This document shows positions 35,704-45,474 of a stretch of DNA of 64,000 nt, piece by piece. The first letter of the stretch is position 1. Every line of letters starts with the position of its first letter. The stretch covers positions 12,090,212 through 12,154,211 of the forward strand of contig JAKZAP010000021.1 in assembly GCA_023053575.1 (NCBI GenBank), given 5' to 3'. The DNA comes from Branchinecta lynchi. Lineage: Eukaryota > Arthropoda > Branchiopoda > Anostraca > Branchinectidae. Position numbers and translations under genes: made by a program. The notes beneath the pieces were generated by a model, which saw nothing but the letters and a program-made list of their open reading frames with translations, made no database searches and had not been told where the DNA came from.

Positions 35704-35995
35704 GGTGTTGAGGAACCGTTACCACTCCAAGTATAACATCCCACCAGTTGTTCATGAACTAGTGGATGAAAATGACCCAAAATACAAGAAAGCCAAACCC
35801 CCCGAGATAGCTGATTTATCTCACATGGTCCACAAGTTTAGGAGCGCTATACCACCTGATCAGCATCGGTCAGGGATAGTGACGGGCTTGCTGAGTCGTG
35901 TGCTGAAGGGCAAAGGAGGTCAGCACTCTACTCAAAGAAGGTCGTATTCGACGAAGAGAGAAGATGCGGAGAAGGTTGTACCAACTGCGGAAGTG
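35704..35995 (+). CDS. SDHC: Succinate dehydrogenase cytochrome b560 subunit, presequence exon
   Basis: The exon follows TTCTTGTTTCAG and ends at a GTAAGT donor in phase 0, matching the phase of the next exon. It is open throughout. From the ATG at 35825 it encodes 57 residues with few acids and many Arg/Lys/Ser, and contains RRSY-STK, which fits the mitochondrial R-x-Y|S cleavage rule after residue 41. The region before that ATG (RYHSKYNIPPVVHELVDEND and AKPPEIADLSH) is also open and looks like real protein, so the coding sequence may start in an earlier exon not found here. The join to SDHC is by phase and presequence character, not by homology; a read-through from another upstream gene is the alternative. 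Confidence 0.6.
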
Positions 35996-36717
35996 GTAAG
36001 TACAAAGATCTCTATGTTGGCGTCTACGCCGTGTTTAGCAGCATCTTTGTCATCGTACCATCTGCTGAAGTGGCCTGTCCAGAGAGATAGTAGATACCAC
36101 TTTAGACTGTGGTATCAGATACCATGGTATCTACAAAAAAGCAACTATGGTGTTAACGTTGGACGGGATGTTAACACAGACCGCGACGTTGAAAGAGTGA
36201 ATGAATGAATTTATCCCAATACGCCTGACGAAAATAAAAGTAAAAATAACACTCAAAAACTCAAACGTAAACCGAGATATAAACACCAAAAAGACAAAAG
36301 TCGCTCTCGATGCTCCATAGCCTGCTTGAGGAACCTACTGAGCAGACGAAGGTCAGCAAAATTTATCTTCCCCTTAATATGAAAACCTACCTATGCAAAA
36401 TTATAAATTCTGCAAGAAACAAATTGTTTTGACAGCGATTGACAGTCAGTTGCAAAAAGTTGGTCTTGAGAAGGTCTCTTGCCAAATTTTGACCTTTTAA
36501 AGCCAAGCGAATGACCCAGAACGACGCCACTGCAACCCCTCCCCCAGGTTTAAGCGGAATGACCCTCATGTCCACAAGACGGTCTCCCAGTTAATTTTTC
36601 AGCTTGGGTGGCTTGACCCTAAAGAGGACCCTTGCCAAGAAGGGCCAACTAGCTCTAATAAAATGTAGCTGACTTATTCGTTTTGCACCGTCAAATACGG
36701 TCTCCCCACAATTCCAG

Positions 36718-36973
36718 GAGCCTGCTCCCCTGAAGTCCAAGATGGCCGGACTGCACCTCCCCCCAGCTGATGCAAACAAGCACGGCCGGGCCAAATTTGA
36801 CAAAGACCTCTTCGAAGCAGAAGCCATGGCGTATATGAAGAAGCAACAAGCCCTTCATAGGCCGTTGTCCCCACATATGACGATTTACGCTCCCCAGTGG
36901 ACATGGGTTCTGTCCCTCACGCACAGGGCAACAGGAGTTATGCTGACCACCGCCCTCTATGGATTGGGCATAG
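36718..36973 (+). CDS. SDHC: Succinate dehydrogenase cytochrome b560 subunit, exon B (quinone site and first membrane helix)
   Basis: Acceptor ACAATTCCAG, donor GTGAGT, entry phase 0, exit phase 1. The exon encodes a hydrophilic matrix-side helix (FDKDLFEAEAMAYMKKQQ), the family signature RPLSPHMTIYAPQWTWVLS, then LTHRATGVMLTTALYGLGI, the first membrane helix. RPLSPH-x-TIY and S-x-x-HR-x-TG are diagnostic for SDHC; in complex II structures the Ser and Arg of S-x-x-H-R line the ubiquinone site. SDHC with SDHD anchors the succinate dehydrogenase complex in the inner mitochondrial membrane and helps bind heme b. An in-frame ATG at 36742 could be mistaken for the start. Confidence 0.93.
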
Positions 36974-37035
36974 GTGAGTTGAACGACAACATTGTCGGGT
37001 GATGGTGTTAATAATCGAGTTTGCAACCCAGTTAA

Positions 37036-37330
37036 AGTGCGAACACACGATCAGGATTTCCTGGCCGGTTTTTTAACTTTTCCATACGGAGGTGATGATG
37101 GTGCCAAACATCCGGGCAGGAATTCCAGTCCGGGAGCTCCCTATCATGATAGTATGTTCTCACTATTAAAGTGCGAACACACGACGAGGATTTCCCGGCC
37201 GGTTTCCCTGCCTTTCCATCATCAAGTTGAAAAAGTTTCAACTTTTCCATATGAAAGTGATGATGGTGCTGAAAATCCGGGCAAGAATTCCAGACTGGGA
37301 GCTCCCGATCCTGATCGTACGTTCTCACTA
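37036..37330 (-). mobile_element. Tandem pair of AGTGCGAACACACGAT MITEs, reversed
   Basis: Two reversed copies of the 160-base element head to tail, beginning about 60 bases after the SDHC exon B donor. The flanks GTTAAAGTGCGAAC and CACTATTAAAG suggest a TTAA-like target. Confidence 0.78.
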
Positions 37331-37382
37331 CTAGCAAGGAGACATTCCGTCTGAATGTCTCCATTGGATGTTAGGTCTCATC

Positions 37383-37537
37383 CCAGGGTTGGTCACCAAG
37401 AACCAGGGTGTACGAGTTACTTCAGGATACTTTGGGTTACATTGCATTGGGTTACATTAAGTTACATTGGGTTACTTTGAGATACTTTTGGGTTACTTTC
37501 CAGGGTGTACGAATTTACTTTTGGTGACCAACCCTGG
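37383..37537. mobile_element. hAT-like MITE, 155 bp, with perfect 8-bp target duplication
   Basis: The ends are CCAGGGTTGGTCACCAA and its inverse. GTCTCATC occurs immediately on both sides (37375-37382 and 37538-37545). The interior is a degenerate GGTTACATT/GGGTTAC repeat. The duplicated intron copy at about 37850 lacks the element and shows the uninterrupted site. An 8-bp duplication is the hallmark of hAT transposition. Confidence 0.88.
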
Positions 37538-37639
37538 GTCTCATCATCGTGATGGGTGTTTTCGCGTCCGTGCCATCTTGGCTTAAGGCGATCTCTGCGT
37601 GAGGAGTTGACGTCACCATCCAGCTGGATCTGGACCTGC

Positions 37640-37800
37640 ATTTGACGATTTACGCTCCTCAGTGGACATGGGTTCTGTCCGTCACGCATAGGGTAACAGG
37701 AGCTAGGCTAACCACCCCCCTCTATGGATTGGGCAGGGCATAGGTGAGTTGGACGACAACATTACTGGGGATGGGGATGATAGCTGAGCTTGCAACCCAG
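37640..37800 (+). pseudogene. SDHC: Decayed tandem copy of SDHC exon B 3' half and donor
   Basis: This stretch repeats the second half of SDHC exon B and the first 60 bases of the following intron (original 36876-37033). It still reads TIYAPQWTWVLSVTHRVTG, but Met has become Arg, a 5-base insertion shifts the end, and a TAG falls at the old junction before an intact GTGAGT. The 5' half and the acceptor are missing. The following 100 bases also duplicate the intron at 37334-37590, so this is a tandem genomic duplication and not a retrocopy. Confidence 0.85.
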
Positions 37801-37892
37801 TCAGCAAAGGGACATTCCGTGTGGATGTCTTCGTTGGATGTTAGGTCTCACCATCGTGATGCGTGTTTTTGCGTCCGTGCCGTCTTGGCTTA

Positions 37893-38081
37893 GATACTGT
37901 TTAATAAGGGGTGGAGCAACCGCCTGCGTCGTAGCTTGGTTGAGCTGATACTGTTTAATAAGGGGTGGAGCAACCGCCTGCGTCGTAGCTTGGTTGAGCT
38001 GATACTGTTTAATAAGGGATGGAGCAACCGCCTGCGACGTAGCTTGGTTGAGCTGATACTGTTTAATAAGGGGGGGAGCAA
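37893..38081 (+). repeat. 54-bp tandem repeat, 3.5 copies
   Basis: GATACTGTTTAATAAGGG starts at 37893, 37947, 38001 and 38055. The units are nearly identical. It lies in the second SDHC intron and ends about 30 bases before exon C. Its apparent open frames on both strands are an effect of the period being divisible by three. Confidence 0.92.
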
Positions 38082-38111
38082 ACAAGCGCCATTTGACGAA
38101 CATTCTTTTAG

Positions 38112-38254
38112 GCATAATGTTTACCAACCATCAGTTTCCGTATTACGTAGAAACGCTGCGCTCGCTTCACATTCCCGGTGCTCTTCTTTTCCTCGCCAAG
38201 TTTGGTCTCGGGTATGGCGCTTCCTTCCACACTCTGAATGGTATAAGGCATTTG
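38112..38254 (+). CDS. SDHC: Succinate dehydrogenase cytochrome b560 subunit, exon C (heme-ligand helix)
   Basis: Acceptor CATTCTTTTAG, donor GTAAGT, entering in phase 1 and leaving in phase 0. It encodes IMFTNHQFPYYVETLRSLHI, then a hydrophobic helix and SFHTLNGIRHL. The H-x-x-NGIRHL block is the most conserved SDHC motif; its first His is the heme b axial ligand in known complex II structures. Leu replaces the usual Trp between that His and Asn (HTLNG rather than HTWNG). A 54-bp tandem repeat ends about 30 bases upstream of the acceptor. Confidence 0.93.
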
Positions 38255-38403
38255 GTAAGTAGAATGTCACTACAGAACGGACGTGAGAGGTTTAGCAGTT
38301 TCAAGGCTGATTATCCTCCGCAATGGCTCCCTGTTAAAGTGCTCTGGCCAAATAACTCCTTTATTCACTTAAATAGGTTTGAAGGCCAGATGCAAATGCG
38401 TTA

Positions 38404-38800
38404 CTTAAGTAAGTAAGTAAGTAAGGTTTATTAGACAGAAACTTGCTGTTCTTTCAAACACTCACGAGTTACATAAATACTAAATACGGTACTACAAATA
38501 TTTAAAGTTACACTGACATTTTATTGAAGTGGCTGAAAAGGTTCCCAAACTGACCCCAATCTACTGTAACACTATGCGCTACAGTAGAAGCTTTGTGCCG
38601 AGCTTCGTAAAGCAGTACAATGCTCTTTAGCATTGTTCTGCCTTGTTACTTTTTTTCCTTTTAAATTATCTGTTGACAATTTCTTTTATCTTTATTTATG
38701 ATTTTATTTATGACTACAAAAACATCGTACTTGGGCTCTGCCCACGAGAGATCTGTTTTGCTTTATTATTAAATAAATTGAAAAAAACTGAAAATTGAAA
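38404..38800. mobile_element. Two opposed LINE-like 3' ends in the third SDHC intron
   Basis: AAGTAAGTAAGTAAGTAAGG at 38410 is the reversed TTAC tail of one LINE; 38640-38790 is a plus-strand tail with GCCCACGAGAGATCTG and TTATTAAATAAATTGAAAAA. No coding part remains. Confidence 0.5.
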
Positions 38801-39640
38801 ATTCAACATGTTAACGAAAAATGGCACAAATGTGTTACTGTGTCTCCTTGTTTTGGTTTTTACCGTTTTTAGTTTCAGCTGCGAACGCGTATGATTGTTT
38901 ATTGGTGCATCAGGTGGGAGGATAGTTCGGTGTTGGACAGATGCAACGGTTTTTGCTTGTTTTCTCGCCCATTCATATAGCTGATTTTCGTCGAACGAGC
39001 TTTTTCTTTCGGATTTGTATTACCTCTGTGCTTGAAGCTCGGAATATTTAGCAACTACAACGGTAAACAATTGTCGCCAAGCGAGTCTTTTTTGGGTGAC
39101 ACACAATAGCGGGCGCTCTTCAGAAGTAACCTTACAATCTTGAATTCAACACTTCTTGAGCTTCGCTTCATTACCCATTGAAATGCACGTTTTTGTTAAA
39201 GTTCAAATTCTCCGCGCCAGGATAAGCTTTGTCTTGTCTTGACAGCGGTGCATGTTTTGAACGTTGCTCGTAGAGCCCAAAATTAAAAAAAAAACCAAAA
39301 GTCCCTTAGCAGAGTCAAAATAATTCAGTGTGTTGAAATCCAAGATATAAAATGAGCTGGCTTTTCAGTTAAACTTATAAGTCGCTGACTGAAGACAGTG
39401 CTAAGCTGGACTTATTCCGTGTGACGTAAGGAATCGTGTAACGGTGAGTCACGGCACTCTCTGCTAGTGTCATCAGCGTCGAGCAAAACATTGTTCGACG
39501 CCCATTTCGACTCCACTGATCGTGCAGTTGGACGACAAGATCGTCGGCTAAAACTATATCCACTGAGTTCCGCTAAGTTTCAGGAAGTGCAGGGAGAGAA
39601 GGGGTGCAGAAAATCGTGATGATTCGCAAATACTCTATAT
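38800..39640. other. SDHC intron sequence without recognised feature
   Basis: No coding, terminal repeat or tandem structure could be assigned. Confidence 0.45.
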
Positions 39641-41165
39641 GACCAAGAACAAATAAGAGCAAGAACTGCTGTCTCCCTATATCTGTCACACAACCAAACT
39701 GAGACGAGTCGACTCCCGACGCAAACGAGCGGAGGTGGATCTTACCCGGGACATCAAAAGTCGTTACCTCTACAGAGAAGGTGTAACGCAGTAAACCACT
39801 GAGGAAGAAAAAGCGAATGGAGGCCGCAGTGATAAGCCTGTTCACACTGGGCGGGGCGGGCGCTGAAACAGCGGTTGCCGGCTCATTGATTCAGACAAGC
39901 TTTCGGGGGTTGACAAGAAAATTCCTAAGAATATCAAAATATACAGAAACTGCCATTTGGTGCAAAGCAGATTTTACAAATGCGTCAAATTTAGTTAAAA
40001 GTACGACAAACTGTATATATATCTTATTGAAAAACCCAAAGGCCGTATACAGGTAACGTAAGATATATGGTAACGTAAATTGTATCTTTTCGGGGTCTAT
40101 TAAATTAAGTGGTGTCAAGATCCAGAACAAGAAGAGATAAATTTCATTCCAGGTATTTGCTCTCATATGAGAATATCAGATGAAAACAGGCAGATTCTTT
40201 AAAAAAAAAGGCCGTGTTTCAGGTTTAATAGGCTAAGTGGAAATGAACAAATATTACGCAGATGGAATATGCTTCTACTCTGACAAACTAACCAGAAACA
40301 ATTTTGAATTGAATTTAAAAAAAAAACTGACTTATATGTGGGTCCTTGACAAACTAGAACCCATGTGGCAAGGCCTAAGTACGAAAACCAAAGACTTTCT
40401 TCAATGGGAAAATACACCGTTGACATCGAATTATTTGTAAGTAGTGAACTAAAAGACAAACGAGATAGATCAAGTTGAGGTGAACTTTCGTCTTTCAATT
40501 AACTACTGAATCGAAATCTAACTCACTAAATCGAAATGTATACAATTATACATTTCGGAAAAAAAGAAGAAAAAACACAAAATATACACTCACCTACTGG
40601 TATTATTTTGACTATTCCATGCTATTCCACCATTTCGGTAATTTCAGTAATCCTCGAAAGCCTTAATTACGTTACTCTTAGTTTACACTCGTCTGACAAA
40701 GTTAATACTACAGATGTTGAAACTCAATGGGTCATGACTTCAGTGAGTGTGCTTCAAATCCCGGTTTGCATTGTATGGTTCTCCCGAGAGACATAAAAAG
40801 GAATGTCACAAGGGATTTCAATCTTCATACGTATGGTCATGGTGTAACAAAAGCGATTATGAATGACCATCGTCAAGTTCACTTTTTGTTTTTGGCATCA
40901 CTAATATTCACTAATCCGACACAAGCGTCTACTCAAACAAAATCAACGCTGTTTCCTTCCAGTGTGAACAGGCCAGAACATCCGCCTCGCTAGTGGCTAC
41001 GTTGTTTTCTTCGTAAATGACTTCAAGTGTGTAACGGCGGAGAGTCGGAGACCAACGAGTATACACGGGCGACCAAGAAATGGGTCCACCTCCGCTCATT
41101 GATGTCGGAACATTTTTAGTCGGTGGATGGACGAGAGACCATTGTTCTTACTCGTTATTTGTTCT
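39640..41165. mobile_element. TIR element carrying an open frame, in the third SDHC intron
   Basis: TATATGACCAAGAACAAATA and following bases near 39640-39735 (including CGAGCGGAGGTGG) are inverted at 41075-41165. A related left arm without the interior occurs at 27905-28010. The arms are about 90-120 bases and diverged. Confidence 0.6.
39817..40056 (+). CDS. Unidentified small open frame within a TIR element
   Basis: ATG-initiated, 79 residues: MEAAVISLFTLGGAGAETAV at the start with a moderately hydrophobic N-terminus, then a mixed region ending KNPKAVYR. A GTAACG donor-like site at the end and a TTTCAG at 40217-40222 could extend it to a short second exon reading FNRLSGNEQILRRW before a stop. 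I do not recognise it. It lies inside a TIR element, so it may be a captured exon or chance. Confidence 0.25.
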   Translation: MEAAVISLFTLGGAGAETAVAGSLIQTSFRGLTRKFLRISKYTETAIWCKADFTNASNLVKSTTNCIYILLKNPKAVYR

Positions 41166-41457
41166 TGATATGACTAAGTAAATAACCCACCTGTGATTCT
41201 CTGGAAGAAGGAGAAAAAGTCCCCTAACGACTCAAACTCAACAGCTCAAATCCTGCGTCAACCGATTACGACGATCGTTACGGTGCCGCTTCCAGCTCTT
41301 CCGGTAGGTGCAGGGCGAGTTGGCATAAGCAAGGATAGTTAGTCATCACCAGTACTGCAAAAATACTTGCTTTCCTACCCGCATCATCCTTGGTAGTAGG
41401 CTACCTATAAACACTACCCTCCCGCGTAGTATTATAGCACTACGATATATCACTAAT

Positions 41458-41745
41458 AGTGCGAACATACGATCAGATTCGGGAGCTTCCGGACTGGAAT
41501 TCCAGCCCGGATTTTGGGCACCATTGTCACTTCTGTGGGAAAGTTGAATTTTTCAACTTTATGATGAAAGTGCAGGAAATTCGACCGGGAAATCCTGATC
41601 TTGTGTTCGCATTCTAACAGTGTACACACACGATCAGGATCGGGAGCTCCCGGACCGGAATTCGTGCCCGGATTTCGGATTTCCATATGGAAAAGCTGAA
41701 ATATTTTCAACTTGACGATGGAAGTGCAGGAAATCCGGCGTGTGT
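41458..41745 (+). mobile_element. Tandem pair of AGTGCGAACACACGAT MITEs
   Basis: A full 160-base copy (41458-41617) followed by a second copy truncated at its right end. They carry the same inner palindromes as in the satellite: CGGGAGCTCCCG-like, CCGGAATTC, and AAGTTGAA...TTCAACTT. The pair directly adjoins the decayed SDHC exon copy at 41752. Confidence 0.8.
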
Positions 41746-41751
41746 TTGTAG

Positions 41752-41860
41752 CATAAATGCACCCAAGTGGACATCATTTCTGTCCGTCGTGCGTAGGGGG
41801 ACGGGAGTTATGCTGGTGACCGACCTCGTCATGAATATGGATTGGGCATTTGTGAGTAGG
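41752..41860 (+). pseudogene. SDHC: Second, more diverged copy of SDHC exon B segment
   Basis: The stretch reads NAPKWTSFLSVVRRGTGVM, then LVTDLVMNMDWAF and a GTGAGT donor-like site. It aligns with APQWTWVLSLTHRATGVM of exon B but has lost the quinone-site His of the HR pair (RR instead) and the conserved upstream RPLSPH. It begins immediately after a tandem pair of MITEs (41458-41745). An acceptor-like TTTGTAG lies 6 bases upstream but the phase does not fit the flanking exons, so I treat it as non-functional. Confidence 0.7.
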
Positions 41861-42085
41861 TCGACACCATTAACTGTTTCCAGGCCGAAGAATGAAACAT
41901 TGTATTTTTGTATGAGTTTTATTTCTTTTCTTTCAAATACTTCACTTTTCAGAATAGCGGGATACACATAAATTAATTCCTTACTTAGCATAACACTCCG
42001 TTCTGAACATGCAGTAGATTTACAATTACGATTGCAGCAACTGCACGGAAGGGCATGGTTTTAAAACCGAATCCTTTAATTGCAG

Positions 42086-42190
42086 GCTTGGGACACCGGG
42101 AAAGGATTCGAACTGTCAACATTGTACAAGACAGCTTATGCTGTGACCGCCCTCTCGGCCGTTGGCGGTCTTGGCTTGGCAATGCTGTGA
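42086..42190 (+). CDS. SDHC: Succinate dehydrogenase cytochrome b560 subunit, terminal exon
   Basis: Acceptor TTAATTGCAG, phase 0, stop TGA at 42188-42190. It encodes AWDTGKGFELSTLYKTAYAV followed by a third hydrophobic helix ending GLGLAML. WD-x-GKG-x-x-x-x-x-LY is the conserved start of the last SDHC helix. From the ATG at 35825 the spliced protein would be about 224 residues, longer than mammalian SDHC (about 169), the excess being at the N-terminus. The stop is followed by a T-rich stretch; no clear poly(A) signal was pinned down. Confidence 0.92.
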   Translation, partial: AWDTGKGFELSTLYKTAYAVTALSAVGGLGLAML

Positions 42191-42429
42191 ATTTTTTTTC
42201 TTTTTTTTTAATTTTTTTAATTATATCGTGTCGTACAGTTCCGTCCAGGTTACATCATCTGTTAGTCAAGTCTGAAGTGACGAAAGCTAGGACACGAGTA
42301 TGGTTTGGGGGCCAAGTGTTCGGTGGGCGAGTGGATTATGGTTCGAAAATTGCTTTTTGACATGGGATTTGACAGAGCCGAGTATCTTTCGTTCCGACTT
42401 AAAGGTTATAGCGTAAGAGCTGCTGTAAT

Positions 42430-43235
42430 TGTTTGAAACTTGTTTACAGAAGAAATAGAATTTTGTATGCTTTTGTCGAGCGTCCGTCGACTCGTCGGCA
42501 CATCGAGTTCTTTTTCCACGCAAGAAAAAAAAAACTTGCAAACATTTGTGGGGCAAAAGAAAGAAGAAATCGAATTATGCATACTTTTGGTCGGGCCTCG
42601 GTATTCTCTACGGCGTATCAGGTTCTTCTTATATATAAGGAATAAAGAAGAAATAAAATTTGTATGCTTTTGTCGGGCGTCGTCGACTTGTCGGCACCTA
42701 GGGTTCTTCTTATACACAAGAAATGAAATCTAGCAAATATATACTTTTGTTGGGCATCGGTTGACTGGTCGGCACATCGGGTTCTATTTATACGTAAGAA
42801 ATCAAACTCAGCAAACTTTGTCTTGCGTACTCAGAAAGTTCAAGCCTTGTCGGCACAACAGGTTATTTTTACATGTCATCAATCAACTTCTGTACAGTCC
42901 AGTCGGGCAAAACACAGAAGAAATCAAATGTTGTATGGTTTTTTCGTGCGTCGGCACATCGGATTCTTTTTAAACGGAAGAAATCAAATTCTGTAGACGT
43001 TTATTGGATACATCCCGGAAGTTTTAAGTTTCGTAGCAACATCGGCTTCTATGTACATGTAATAAATAAAGATCTACACAGCCTTGTCGGGCAATACACA
43101 AAAGAAATCAAATTCCCGAGTGCTTTGTCGGGCGTCAGTATTCTTCTGGCACATGTTCTTTTTATACGTAAGAAATCAAATTCTGCAAACATTTGTCGGG
43201 CGCAGATTTTTACGGAAAAAATACAAATTTAAAAA
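42430..43235 (+). repeat. Tandem repeat of about 90-110-bp units downstream of SDHC
   Basis: About eight diverged units containing AAGAAATCAAATTCTG and TTTGTCGGGCGTC then CGGCACATCGGGTTCTT. Begins about 240 bases after the SDHC stop. Confidence 0.75.
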
Positions 43236-43239
43236 ATGT

Positions 43240-43830
43240 TTGCATGCGGCGTTTAGTTCAACTTGTTCTGGGTAAAATTGTTGGAAGCTTTGCTTATCAG
43301 CTGAAGCTGAAACGAAAACGCGAATGTGTGAATTTAAATATAAAAATTTAAATTAAAGGAACAATCTGATGCATTAAAATTAGTAGTACACAAAATTTTT
43401 AGTATTCTCTATTTGGAAGATCAGTGTTTCCTATAATTTGCCTTTTGAAATTGACATTCTTGGGGTTTGAAACACGTTAAAAGCTAGAATCTGTATGGTA
43501 GGTATAGCAAAATGTTTCCGGAAGAAAGGCAGATTAATTGAACTTGTTCTGGGTACAGTCGTTGAAAGCTTCGCTTTTTAGCGAAAGCTACATGAAAAGC
43601 CGAATTTGTGAACTTTTAATTTAATTGGCGTTTTAGGGTTGATATTCTTGGGGGTTTGAAACACGTTAAAAGCTTGAACTTGTATGGTAGGTATAGCAAA
43701 ATATTTCCTTCACTCGTAGGAAGCTTCGCTTTTTAGCGGAAGCTGAAATGAAAAGCAGAATACGTGAACTTTAATATACAAAATTAAATTAAAGGAATAA
43801 TTTCTACTGATACATTACAGTTAGTTTTAC
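43240..43830 (+). repeat. Diverged tandem repeat, about 200-300-bp units
   Basis: Three units marked by GTTGGAAGCTTTGCTTATCAG or variants, GTGAACTTTAAT, and AAATTAAAGGAA. No coding potential seen. Confidence 0.55.
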
Positions 43831-44772
43831 CCCGGTTCTATTCTATGCTGGTGTGGAATGTACGCTGTTGCCGAGAAGCAGCAACGGCGTATTTTGTCCG
43901 CAAGTTTTTTAGTCCGTCGGCACAAATCGGACGCCCCCCCCCCCAAAGGTAAAAGGCTAATGATGCCCCTAGTTGTTCCACTAGTGACTAATTATAAATC
44001 GATATTTTCTTTCAAGTCTCATATCAGTGTTTTCCTGTTTAGTAATTTACGGACAATTTTTTTGTTACCGAGTGACTGACAGCATGGGGGCGTACCCTTC
44101 GCCATACGTGGCGCTTTTGCATACAACTGCGAAATTCCCGTCCCATTACCAGTACGGAAGTTTCCCGCTTGAAATCGACCCAGGCAAAAGTGAAACATAT
44201 TTCGTACCGATTTCAGCTTTGTTTCTTCACCGGGTCGATCTCAGCTCTGGGCAGATCCCAGGCCGAAATTCCGGTCGAAAAACAACCCATCAAATCGTCC
44301 GAGGCCAACATTCCGGTCAATCCGAGGAAGAAATTAACCTGAAATCGGATCGAAAATAATCGTAATCTGTTCCACTTTGTCTGGGTCGGTTTCAAGGGGG
44401 AAATTTTCATACGGGTACGACGACCCCGTAGAAACCAAGTCTGAAAAGTGAAAGTCCGGAATCCGGTAATATTATTTGTATTATTTATATCAAAATATAG
44501 CCAACTGGGGCTGCTACATAACAACTCATTTATATACACTAAGAAAAAAAAATAAAATAAAAAAAATATGCTGAAGGCACGAAGCCTCCAACAAACAAAG
44601 TACTCAATCAGGATGGGTCAACCTACTCGGATCAAGATCGGTCGAACCCACAGTAAATTTCTTTCCCCCATGCTTGCCACAGAGGCAGATACAGGCGCAT
44701 TTGCGGACCACACAGAATCACCAGCAGAGGATTGCTCGACTCGAATAACTTTCTTAGAAAAAATAGTCATAC
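43830..44772. other. ASPDH intron sequence without recognised feature
   Basis: Contains CCGAGGCCAACATTCCGGTC-like blocks repeated loosely around 44200-44300 and an A-rich stretch at 44540, but no identifiable element or exon. Confidence 0.45.
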
Positions 44773-44999
44773 CTTGTGTCGGCGATGAGTCTTCCGACCG
44801 TGCCACTGAATCCGATCTCCCCAGCGGCTATGGCCGCAGCTGCCATTGTATTTACGTTATTGGGCGCTAGAGGACAGAGGTCTCGCACGGGTCCTTCGTA
44901 CAAGATGGCGCTACCGTCTTTCACTTGTTCGTTTCGGATTTTAAGGTCACCTTCAAGTTTGAAGCTGGATGGGTGCTTTGTCATCGTGATTTCAAGACC
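44773..44999 (-). CDS. ASPDH: Aspartate dehydrogenase, exon encoding the conserved LYEGPVR region
   Basis: On the minus strand the exon starts after TTGTTTCTAG (phase 0), reads GLEITMTKHPSSFKLEGDLK, then LYEGPVRDLCPLAPNNVNT, MAAAAIAAGEIGFSGTVG and RLIADT, and ends in phase 2 before GTATGA. The KHP, LYEGPVR-x-LCP-x-AP-N-x-NT-MAAAA and G-F-x-G-x-x-G-x-L-x-ADT patterns are the signature of the ASPDH C-terminal (DUF108-type) domain, which holds the substrate-binding side of the active site. The acceptor lies only about 5 bases from the end of a repeated transposable element (45005-45474), so the pyrimidine tract is supplied by the element. Confidence 0.92.
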
Positions 45000-45004
45000 C
45001 TAGA

Positions 45005-45474
45005 AACAAGACCAAAGGTTTCGATGGGATCCCAAAAACTCAATATTTGATCCAGACAATTGGGTCTTGTCTTCGCCAGACTCCTTAAACATTTTTAATA
45101 TCAAAATTCTGAAGCAGATTAAGGCCAAATAGTTAATCCTCTGAGAAAAACAAGTTCATAGGTTCAGCATGTGTTTGTCCGTGTGAGATTCAGCAGCTAA
45201 TTTCCGGCAAGAAAATGGCTGTCATCATCGTGTTCAGCATGTTTTCTTACCCCATAATCGACTATTACATTAGCCGTTTAAAAATATTTTGTTAGCCCCT
45301 TAATTTGAACCCCCTCCCTTACACTTGACACAAAGAGTCCTCACACCAAGTTTCATCAAACTATCTCGTTCCCTTCGAGAGTTATCGTGCTCACAGACGG
45401 ACTGACGGAACAGACGGACAACTTTCGCGATGTCATAGGTATCCCTCCACTTACATTTTAGGATCCCAAAAAAT
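45005..45474 (+). mobile_element. Fold-back element, short copy abutting an ASPDH exon
   Basis: Starts AACAAGACCAAAGGTTTCG and ends TTTTAGGATCCC, with only about one core unit left (GTGTTCAGCATGTTTTCTTA). Its left end is about 5 bases from the ASPDH exon at 44773-44999, so on the minus strand CCTTTGGTCTTGTTT is the pyrimidine tract of that acceptor. Confidence 0.78.

Noticed and set aside
36742..37002. Taking the ATG at 36742 as the SDHC start with read-through past 36973
   Set aside because: The frame past 36973 is intron; splice sites on both sides and phase-matched neighbours show an internal exon, and a start here would omit a targeting presequence.
37801..38127. Minus-strand frame with repeated LIKQYQLNQATTQAVAP
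   Set aside because: A product of the 54-bp tandem, whose period is a multiple of three; the opposite strand gives a similar artefact.
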